From positions 1-64,000 of the forward strand of contig NZ_QZWD01000002.1 in NCBI RefSeq assembly GCF_003602005.1: DNA of 64,000 nucleotides, given 5' to 3'. Below are positions 57,672-64,000 of this stretch, piece after piece. This DNA comes from Salinisphaera sp. Q1T1-3 (GTDB lineage Bacteria; Pseudomonadota; Gammaproteobacteria; Nevskiales; Salinisphaeraceae). Below the pieces are notes generated by a model. The model made no database searches. It was not told the origin of the DNA and saw nothing but the letters and a program-made list of their open reading frames with translations. The position numbers and the translations under genes were made by a program. How positions within the stretch are numbered: position 1 is the stretch's first letter; the number at the start of each line of letters is the position of its first letter.

Positions 57672-58307
57672 TCAGCCGGTTCGGCCGTCACGAAGCCGGT
57701 AGAGGGCAATCTCGCAAAGCAGGTTGGGGACCAGTCGCATGGCGGCCTGCGCCCGGTGGGCGTGATTGACGAAATGCCGGCGCACGATGTGCGCTTTCTT
57801 GTCCTGGCACAGACGCTCGAAGTCCCGCACCGTACACAGGTGGATGTTCGGCGTGTCGTACCATCGATTGGGCAGGGCGCGTGAGGACGGCATCACGCCG
57901 CGCAGGGCGATCTTGGTTCGCAGTCGCCAATGGGCGAAATTCGGAAAGGTCACGATCGAGTCACGGCCGATGCGCAGCATGTCGTCGAGCAGTGCGTTGG
58001 GCGCCGCCACTTCCTGAATCGCCGAACTCATCACGACATAGTCGAAGCTGTTGGTCTCGAACTGGGCGAGGCCGTCGTCCAGATCGACCTGCAGGACATT
58101 GACGCCCGCCGCGACGCTGGCGATCACGTTGTCGGGGTCGATCTCCAGGCCGTAGCCGCGTACGTGCTTGGTCTGCTGGAGGTGCGCCAGTAACGTTCCG
58201 TTGCCGCAGCCCAGGTCCAGCACGCGCGACCCGGGCGCGATCCAGTCGGCGATCAGCGCCAGATCGGCACGCAGGCCGTTACGCGTGGGGGTGCTTTGTG
58301 TGTTCAT
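57672..58307 (-). CDS. metW: methionine biosynthesis protein MetW
   Basis: A 211-residue class I methyltransferase fold: [16 protein letters not shown] near residue 30-45, DVDDGL-like motif at [10 protein letters not shown], and [13 protein letters not shown]. It is always found with metX and is thought to assist homoserine acylation or the following step. It overlaps metX by four bases. The extended in-frame region to 59219 lies antisense or out of frame within metX and was rejected. The exact biochemical role remains unsettled. Confidence 0.93.
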   Translation of the reverse strand: MNTQSTPTRNGLRADLALIADWIAPGSRVLDLGCGNGTLLAHLQQTKHVRGYGLEIDPDNVIASVAAGVNVLQVDLDDGLAQFETNSFDYVVMSSAIQEVAAPNALLDDMLRIGRDSIVTFPNFAHWRLRTKIALRGVMPSSRALPNRWYDTPNIHLCTVRDFERLCQDKKAHIVRRHFVNHAHRAQAAMRLVPNLLCEIALYRLRDGRTG

Positions 58308-59452
58308 GCGCCCACCTCGGCTGCCACGCGGCCCATGTAGGCCTTCATCGTGTTCACGTAGTGCGGCATGGTCAGCAGGAAGTCGTCGTGGCCCAGGTCG
58401 GAAGCCACCTCGGCATAGGCGACCTCTTTGCCGGCCTGGACCAGCGCATCGACGATCTCGCGCGAGCGAGCCGGCGCGAACCGCCAGTCGGACGTGAACG
58501 AAATCACCATGAAGCGCGCCGTCGCCGGGCCAAAGGCAGCGGCCAGGTCCCCGCCGGTGGCATAGGCCGGATCGAAGTAGTCGAGCGCCTTGGTCATCAA
58601 CAGATACGTATTGGCATCGAAGCGGCCGACGAACGACTCGCCCTGGTAGCGCAAGTACGACTCGACCTGGAACTCGACGTCGAAACCGTAGCCGATACGA
58701 CCGGCCCGCAGGTCGCGCCCGAATTTCGCGCGCATGGCCTCGTCTGACAGATACGTGATGTGGCCGAGCATGCGGGCCAGCATCAACCCGCGGCGTGGGA
58801 CCACGCCGGCTTCGTAATAGCGCCCGGCATGGAATTCCGGATCGGTGACGATGGCCTGACGCGCGATCTCGTTGAAGGCGATGTTCTGGGCCGAAAGCTT
58901 GGGTGCGCTGGCGATCACCACGGCATGACGCAGCCGATCCGGGAAATCGATCGCCCATTGCATGACCTGCATGCCGCCGAGGCTGCCGCCGACGACCGCT
59001 GCCCATGTCTCGATGCCCAGATGTGCCCGCAGGATGTTCTGGGCGCGCACCCAGTCGCCGACCGTGACCACGGGAAAGTCCGGGCCATAGTGGCGCCCGG
59101 TCTCCGGATTGATGCTGCCCGGGCCCGTGGAGCCGTTGTAGGCGCCGAGGTTGGCCGAGGCCACGACGAAGAATCGATTGGTATCGATCATCTTGCCGGG
59201 GCCGATGCACTTGTCCCACCAGCCGGGCTTGGCATCGTCGGCCTGATGACGCCCGGCGGCATGATGGTTGCCCGACAGGGCATGACAGACCAGCACCGCG
59301 TTCGAGCCATCGGCGTTGAGTGTCCCGTAGGTCTCGTAGTCGAGATCGAATTCGCAGAGCTGCTTGCCGCAGTCCAGCGCCATCGGCGCGGCGACGTGCA
59401 GTGTCTCCGGCGTGACCAGTCCGACCGAATGGGGGCTTGCGTGATCCGACAT
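58304..59452 (-). CDS. metX: homoserine O-acyltransferase (MetX family)
   Basis: A 382-residue alpha/beta hydrolase-fold transferase. The nucleophile is Ser157 in GGSLGGMQ, oxyanion region in [13 protein letters not shown] (residues 56-68), and late catalytic Asp and His near [12 protein letters not shown] and [10 protein letters not shown]. It acylates homoserine in methionine synthesis; proteobacterial MetX proteins with metW often use succinyl-CoA rather than acetyl-CoA, and the donor was not decided here. The start at 59452 (MSDHASPHS) avoids a frame running into yggT. yggT is 10 bases upstream. Confidence 0.94.
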   Translation of the reverse strand: MSDHASPHSVGLVTPETLHVAAPMALDCGKQLCEFDLDYETYGTLNADGSNAVLVCHALSGNHHAAGRHQADDAKPGWWDKCIGPGKMIDTNRFFVVASANLGAYNGSTGPGSINPETGRHYGPDFPVVTVGDWVRAQNILRAHLGIETWAAVVGGSLGGMQVMQWAIDFPDRLRHAVVIASAPKLSAQNIAFNEIARQAIVTDPEFHAGRYYEAGVVPRRGLMLARMLGHITYLSDEAMRAKFGRDLRAGRIGYGFDVEFQVESYLRYQGESFVGRFDANTYLLMTKALDYFDPAYATGGDLAAAFGPATARFMVISFTSDWRFAPARSREIVDALVQAGKEVAYAEVASDLGHDDFLLTMPHYVNTMKAYMGRVAAEVGA

Positions 59453-59462
59453 GACGGTGGCG

Positions 59463-60026
59463 TTACCGGAACAGGCCCGGCAGCGGCAGCAGGCGCGAGA
59501 TGAGCTGCAGGCCGATGATCGCGACCAGCGGCGACAGATCGATGCCGCTGATGGTGGGCACGATGCGCCGGATCGGCCGCAGCAGCGGCTCATTGATGGT
59601 GAACAGGATCGCGGTGGCCGGCGTGTACTGGTTGGGCGAGATCCAGGACATCACGGCCTGCACGATGATGGTGAAGAAATACAGATTGCAGACCAGCGTT
59701 GCGCCCTTGAGGATCGCCCAGGCCACGGCCGGAATGAACTGCGGACCGAAACCCGGTGCGCCGAGCGCAAGATCGATCTGGATCAGCAGATAACAGAGGA
59801 TGAAGGCGAACAGCAGCGCGGGCACGTCCAGATTGCGCCAGCGTGGGACCACGTTGCGCAGCAGATTGACCGGTGTGCGGGTCGTCTGCCAGACGAACTG
59901 CGATACCGGATTGCGGAAGTCGGCGTGGACGAGCTGCAGGACCACCCGCAGCAGCACGACGAGGATGTAAAGCGACAGGACCGTATCGACGAGAAACAGC
60001 AGCGCTTGGTTCGTGTTCGAGATCAT
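59463..60026 (-). CDS. yggT: YggT family membrane protein
   Basis: A 187-residue protein containing two YGGT repeats, each a pair of membrane helices ([23 protein letters not shown] at the N-terminus and [21 protein letters not shown] in the second half). [27 protein letters not shown] is the conserved C-terminal motif, read over residues 152-178. It is commonly next to proC, here overlapping it by four bases. Roles in osmotic or envelope stress are suggested for relatives; not certain. Confidence 0.93.
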   Translation of the reverse strand: MISNTNQALLFLVDTVLSLYILVVLLRVVLQLVHADFRNPVSQFVWQTTRTPVNLLRNVVPRWRNLDVPALLFAFILCYLLIQIDLALGAPGFGPQFIPAVAWAILKGATLVCNLYFFTIIVQAVMSWISPNQYTPATAILFTINEPLLRPIRRIVPTISGIDLSPLVAIIGLQLISRLLPLPGLFR

Positions 60027-60877
60027 GTTGAAGCTTGGTCGTCGGATTCGCTGTCGTCTTTCGACAGTTTGCCTGCCAGAACGTCCGCCCGTTCGGCCGC
60101 CGCGCGCATCGCCCCGCGCACCAGCCCGTTCAGATCACCCTCGGCAAAGTGGGCGAGCGCTTCGGCGGTCGTGCCGCCCTTGGAAGTCACCTTGGCCCGC
60201 AGCGTGGCCGGGTCGTCGCCCGACTCATGCGCCATGCGCGCGGCGCCGAGCGCGGTCTGCAGCACGAGGCGCCTGGCATCCTCGGGCGTCAGGCCAAGCT
60301 CGGTGGCGCCGTCGATCATCGCTTCCATGAACGCGAAGTAGTACGCCGGTCCGCTGCCCGAGGTCGCGATCACCGCATCGATTCTATCCTCGGTGTCCAC
60401 CCAGGCGTTGATGCCGGCCGTGGCCATGACAGCATCGGCCAGCTCGCGCTGTTCGGACGTGACGCTATCGTCCGCATAGAGCCCGGTCGCGCCGATGCCG
60501 AGCAGCGACGGCGTGTTGGGCATCGTGCGTACGCAGGCGAAATCACCGCCCAGCCAGCGCTGCAGGGCCGCCAACGGGATACCGGCGGCAATGGACAACA
60601 TCAACGGACGCCGTGGGCCCAGAGCCTGTACGAGATCGGCCACCGCAGCCTGCATGACCTGTGGTTTGACGGCGAGCACCACGGCGTCGACCGCCAGATC
60701 GGCTGCATCGACGTGCGATGCCGTGGTCACACCGTGGCGATCGGCCAGTGCCGCGCACTTGTCGGCGTTGCGATCGATCACGACGATATCGTCGCCGGCC
60801 CAGCCCGCGCTCCGCAGGCCGGAGACAAGGCTGGCCGCCATGTTGCCGCCGCCCAGAAATGCGATACGTGTGCTCAT
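60023..60877 (-). CDS. proC: pyrroline-5-carboxylate reductase
   Basis: A 284-residue ProC, the last step of proline synthesis. The N-terminal Rossmann motif is IAFLGGGNMAASLVSGL, and the C-terminal catalytic region reads ATSGSGPAYYFAFMEAM, then TSKGGTTAEAL. The start at 60877 (MSTRIAFLGG) is the normal N-terminus; longer frames upstream enter the divergent promoter region before ilvA. proC-yggT-metX-metW runs on the minus strand with tiny gaps or overlaps and looks like one operon. Confidence 0.96.
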   Translation of the reverse strand: MSTRIAFLGGGNMAASLVSGLRSAGWAGDDIVVIDRNADKCAALADRHGVTTASHVDAADLAVDAVVLAVKPQVMQAAVADLVQALGPRRPLMLSIAAGIPLAALQRWLGGDFACVRTMPNTPSLLGIGATGLYADDSVTSEQRELADAVMATAGINAWVDTEDRIDAVIATSGSGPAYYFAFMEAMIDGATELGLTPEDARRLVLQTALGAARMAHESGDDPATLRAKVTSKGGTTAEALAHFAEGDLNGLVRGAMRAAAERADVLAGKLSKDDSESDDQAST

Positions 60878-60996
60878 GGCCTTTCGCTCGGCAAAGGGCG
60901 CCATCATAAGACATGCAATGGCCACGGGCGAGCCGTGCTGTGGCTCTCGGCAGGGCGACGGTTTAGCATGAGTCGTTTTTCGCAACGAGCCGCGCG

Positions 60997-62577
60997 ATGA
61001 ATAGCCAGAATCTGAAGCAGATCGCCGAGGGCGGCGGCGCCCCCGCGGTGGACGTGGGCGACGCCGATTATCTCAAGCGGATCAATGCCGCGCGGGTCTA
61101 CGATGTCGCGATCGAAACACCGCTGATGGCCGCGCCGCAGCTGTCTTCGCGGATCGGCAATTCGATCTTCCTGAAGCGCGAGGACATGCAGCCCGTGCAT
61201 TCGTTCAAGCTGCGCGGCGCCTATAACAAGATCGCGAATCTCTCGGCCGAGGAAAAGGCACGGGGCGTGATCTGCGCCTCGGCCGGCAACCATGCACAGG
61301 GCGTGGCCTTGTCCGGTCGTCATCTGGGCATCCGCGCGGTGATCGTGATGCCGCGCACCACGCCGGCGATCAAGGTGCGTGCCGTGGCCGGTTTTGGCGG
61401 CGAAGTGGTGCTGCACGGCGACGGCTACGACGAGGCGGCCGCGCATGCGAGCGAGCTGATGGCACGCGACGGTCTGGTCTATATCCACCCTTTCGACGAC
61501 CCGGACGTCATTGCCGGTCAGGGCACGATCGGCATGGAAATGGTGCGCCAGCATCCGGGCGATATCCACGCTGTCTTCGTCTGCGTGGGCGGCGGCGGCA
61601 TGCTGGCCGGTATTTCGGCCTATCTGAAATCGGTGCGCCCGGGGATCCGGGTCATCGGCGTCGAGCCGGAGGATGCGGCGAGCATGGGCGCGGCACTGGC
61701 GGCCGGTGAGCAGGTCACGCTGCCGGAAGTCGGCCTGTTTGCCGACGGCGTGGCCGTCAAGCGCGTCGGCGACGAGACGTTCCGGGTCTGCCAGCGACAC
61801 GTCGATGCGATGATGACGGTATCGATCGACGAGCTGTGCGCGGCCACGCGCGACATCTACGAAGACACGCGCGCGTTGACCGAGCCGGCGGGCGCCCTGG
61901 CCGTGGCCGGCGCCAAGAAATATGCGCAGGAAACGGGCATCCGCGACGAGCATCTGATCGCGGTGACGTCCGGGGCGAACGTCAATTTCGATCGTCTGTC
62001 GTACATCGCCGAGCGCGCCGAGCTCGGCGAGCACCGGGAAGCGCTGCTGGCCGTGACCATCCCGGAGCGTCCCGGCTCGTTCTTGAAGTTCTGTCACATC
62101 GTCGGCGATCGACCGATCTCCGAGTTCAATTATCGTTATGCCGATGACAGCGAGGCCCAGGTGTTCTGCGGTATCAAGCTGGCCAACGGCACGGCCGAGC
62201 GCGACGCGCTCATCGCCGACCTGCGCGACGCCGATTACGATGTACTTGATATGTCGCGCAACGAGATGGCCAAGCTCCACGTGCGGCACATGGTCGGCGG
62301 CCGAGCGCGCGGCGTCGGTACGGAGGTGCTCTATCGCGTTCAGTTCCCCGAACGGCCGGGCGCGTTGCTGAAGTTCCTGCAATCGATGGGCGATCGCTGG
62401 AACATCTCGTTGTTCCATTACCGTAATCACGGCCATGCGCACGGCCTTGTCCTGCTCGGCATGCAGGTCAGCGATGCCGATCGCCAGGCCTGCCGCGCGG
62501 CCCTCGATGCCATCGGCTACGAATACGCCGAAGAAACCGACAACCCGGTTTATCAACGGTTTCTCAAGGCGCCGTAG
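60997..62577 (+). CDS. ilvA: threonine ammonia-lyase, biosynthetic
   Basis: A 526-residue PLP enzyme making 2-oxobutanoate for isoleucine. The PLP Lys71 lies in HSFKLRGAYNK, the glycine loop in CVGGGGMLAGI, and two C-terminal ACT-like regulatory domains begin near residues 345 (LLAVTIPERPGSFLKFCHIV) and 440 (VQFPERPGALLKFLQSM), the site of isoleucine feedback. Length is slightly above E. coli IlvA (514) because of an N-terminal extension. Divergent from proC across 119 bases. Confidence 0.96.
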   Translation: MNSQNLKQIAEGGGAPAVDVGDADYLKRINAARVYDVAIETPLMAAPQLSSRIGNSIFLKREDMQPVHSFKLRGAYNKIANLSAEEKARGVICASAGNHAQGVALSGRHLGIRAVIVMPRTTPAIKVRAVAGFGGEVVLHGDGYDEAAAHASELMARDGLVYIHPFDDPDVIAGQGTIGMEMVRQHPGDIHAVFVCVGGGGMLAGISAYLKSVRPGIRVIGVEPEDAASMGAALAAGEQVTLPEVGLFADGVAVKRVGDETFRVCQRHVDAMMTVSIDELCAATRDIYEDTRALTEPAGALAVAGAKKYAQETGIRDEHLIAVTSGANVNFDRLSYIAERAELGEHREALLAVTIPERPGSFLKFCHIVGDRPISEFNYRYADDSEAQVFCGIKLANGTAERDALIADLRDADYDVLDMSRNEMAKLHVRHMVGGRARGVGTEVLYRVQFPERPGALLKFLQSMGDRWNISLFHYRNHGHAHGLVLLGMQVSDADRQACRAALDAIGYEYAEETDNPVYQRFLKAP

Positions 62578-62719
62578 ACGCGTTATGCATCGCACGGCGT
62601 CTTCGAAAGCGGGTGCGGTTGCCAAGCGCCGACGTTGTGTAGACTGAGCGCATTTCGCCGCCTGTATGGCGCAGGCCGGCCGATTCGCTCGGCCGGTGAC
62701 ACCGAGCCGAGCAAGTCCG

Positions 62720-63706
62720 ATGTCCGATTCCAATTCGAAGTTCGTAATCCTGGCGGCGATGGGCGGCAACGGCCTGATCGCGGTTTCCAAATTCGTTGCC
62801 TCGGCCTTCACCGGCTCGACGGCGATGCTCGCCGAGGGCATTCACTCGGTGATCGACACCGGCAACCAGGGGCTGCTGCTGCTGGGCATGCGTCGCGCCC
62901 GCAAGCCGCCGGACGAGAAATTCCCGTTCGGCTACGGCAAGGAGATCTATTTCTGGAGCTTCATGGTCGCCGTGCTGTTGTTCACGCTCGGCGCCGGTAT
63001 CTCGATCTTCGAGGGCGTGGAGAAGATTCTCCACCCACACCCGATCGATCATCCGCTGGTCAACTACATCGTTCTCGGGCTGGCGATCTGTTTCGAAGGC
63101 ACGAGCTGGTTGATCGCGGCCAAGGAGTTCCGTCGCATCAAGGGCAGCTGGGGAGTCCTGGAGACCGTACGACGTGGCAAGGACCCGAACAAGTTCCTGA
63201 TTCTGTTCGAGGACACGGCCGCGATCGCGGGTCTGGTGTTGGCGATCCTCGGGCTCGCACTGGTCCAGCTGACCGGCATCGAGATCTTCGATGGCATCGC
63301 TTCGATCGCGATCGGCTGCATTCTGGCGTTCTCCTCGGTCTGGCTCGCGATCGAGACCAAGGGCCTGCTGATCGGCGAGGCCGCCAACCAGTACGTTGTC
63401 GAAGAGATCCGCAAGATCGTCGGCGCCCATCCGTCGGTGGCCAAGGTCAACGAGGTGCCGACCATGCATATCGGGCCGGAATTCGTGCTGGCCAATATCA
63501 GCCTGCGTTTCAAGAACGGGTTGTCCGGCACCGAGCTTCAGGATGCGATCGCCGACATGGATCATCGCATCAAGCAGCAGTGCCCGACGGTCAAACGGAT
63601 CTTCATCGAGGCCGAGTACAACGCCGATCCGGCGCCGAGTCATGATTCGGCGCCGCAATCGATGGAAGACGGCGAGGCCGACGACGACCCGAACGCGTTA
63701 TCGTGA
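62720..63706 (+). CDS. cation diffusion facilitator, SLC30A9/ZnT9-like subgroup
   Basis: A 328-residue CDF protein of about six helices plus a cytoplasmic domain (HPSVAKVNEVPTMHIGPEFV onward). Helix 2 has the metal-site HSVID (HxxxD). The expected second HxxxD in helix 5 is replaced by FEDTAAIAG, a pattern I associate with the ZnT9-like branch, together with SVIDTGNQGLLLLG. The C-terminal tail is acidic. The start at 62720 (MSDSNSKFVI) is chosen over 62666. It overlaps the next gene by four bases. Metal specificity is unknown. Confidence 0.85.
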   Translation: MSDSNSKFVILAAMGGNGLIAVSKFVASAFTGSTAMLAEGIHSVIDTGNQGLLLLGMRRARKPPDEKFPFGYGKEIYFWSFMVAVLLFTLGAGISIFEGVEKILHPHPIDHPLVNYIVLGLAICFEGTSWLIAAKEFRRIKGSWGVLETVRRGKDPNKFLILFEDTAAIAGLVLAILGLALVQLTGIEIFDGIASIAIGCILAFSSVWLAIETKGLLIGEAANQYVVEEIRKIVGAHPSVAKVNEVPTMHIGPEFVLANISLRFKNGLSGTELQDAIADMDHRIKQQCPTVKRIFIEAEYNADPAPSHDSAPQSMEDGEADDDPNALS

Positions 63707-64000
63707 GCGAGCCCCCACGGCGCGACACGGTGGATGCCGTCGCGGTGCCGCGACGGGTCTGTCTGCTGCGGCTTTCCGCACTCGGTGATTGCGCCAACGT
63801 CGTGCCGGTCGTGCACACGCTGCAGGCGGCGCGCCCGGATATCGAGATCACCTGGGTGATCAACCGCGCGGAGGCCGGGTTGGTCGCGGATCTGCCGGGC
63901 GTGGAATGTCTGGTCTACGACAAGCACCGCGGACGGGCGGCGCGGCGCGATCTGCGTCGCGCGCTGGCCCGGCGCGACTTTGATGTGTTACTCGACATGC
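63703..64000 (+). CDS. glycosyltransferase family 9 (heptosyltransferase-like), 5' part only
   Basis: The first 99 residues of a protein cut by the window end. After a short leader it reads RVCLLRLSALGDCANVVPVV, the N-terminal nucleotide-sugar fold of family-9 glycosyltransferases that add heptoses to lipopolysaccharide core. ITWVINRAEAGLVADLPGV continues the family pattern. The GTG start overlaps the CDF stop by four bases. Substrate and full length cannot be known from this window. Confidence 0.8.
   Translation, partial: MSEPPRRDTVDAVAVPRRVCLLRLSALGDCANVVPVVHTLQAARPDIEITWVINRAEAGLVADLPGVECLVYDKHRGRAARRDLRRALARRDFDVLLDM

Overview
The window reads as a chromosomal segment of a high-GC gammaproteobacterium. 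The support is the synteny: an mreBCD-mrdA-rodA-mltB-rlpA-dacA-DUF493-lipB cell-wall cluster, an mlaFEDCB cluster, accB-accC-prmA-fis-purH, metX-metW-yggT-proC, and gatCAB. A halophilic genus such as Salinisphaera would fit, but that is inference and not proven by anything read here.

Region 1 (1 to about 11,050) is an accessory island with visibly lower GC and more A/T-ending codons than the rest. It holds the end of an IS3-family transposase and a small tyrosine integrase broken by a stop codon. Next comes a two-gene Hachiman-type anti-phage system (HamA nuclease plus HamB helicase) and an Ada alkylation-response gene with a recognisable Ada box. A frameshifted EamA exporter and a second, intact copy of the same integrase follow, then a divergent LysR/MFS pair. 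A short motif recurs right after the stop codons of three of these genes. The two related integrases bracket the defence/repair cargo.

Region 2 (11-23 kb) is core: ettA, a lone cysH, tRNA-Ser(CGA), a DUF1820 gene, an MBL-fold hydrolase and purL. It also has an unusual secreted protein joining an MlaC-like domain to a TonB-like C-terminus, a YbhB-family protein, and acetoacetyl-CoA synthetase.

Region 3 (23-36.3 kb) is a long minus-strand envelope block. From upstream to downstream it runs mreB, mreC, mreD, mrdA, rodA, mltB, rlpA, dacA, DUF493, lipB, mlaF, mlaE, mlaD, mlaC, mlaB, ending at a bidirectional terminator. It covers cell shape, peptidoglycan synthesis and trimming, lipoate attachment and outer-membrane lipid asymmetry. 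Many genes overlap by 1 to 4 bases.

Region 4 (36.6-48.3 kb) has gatCAB and yjbQ on the plus strand. On the minus strand lies cutA-dsbD-tlpA-like, then accB-accC-prmA, then fis-purH. Region 5 (48.4-64 kb) has a 1-Cys peroxiredoxin, ilvD, small membrane proteins, tatD, an SH3/coiled-coil envelope protein, a proton antiporter with an RCK domain, and a hydrolase. It continues with a MITE-like element, a TerB-like gene, metW-metX-yggT-proC, ilvA, a ZnT9-like CDF transporter and the start of a family-9 glycosyltransferase cut by the window end.

A dispersed repeat beginning (C)TAGGGC(C/G)TGTT recurs across the core. At four genes the TAG stop codon lies inside it, and one pair of copies forms the inverted ends of a roughly 318-base MITE-like element. 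The known system of most interest is the Hachiman locus. The least familiar items are the MlaC-TonB fusion and the two repeat families.
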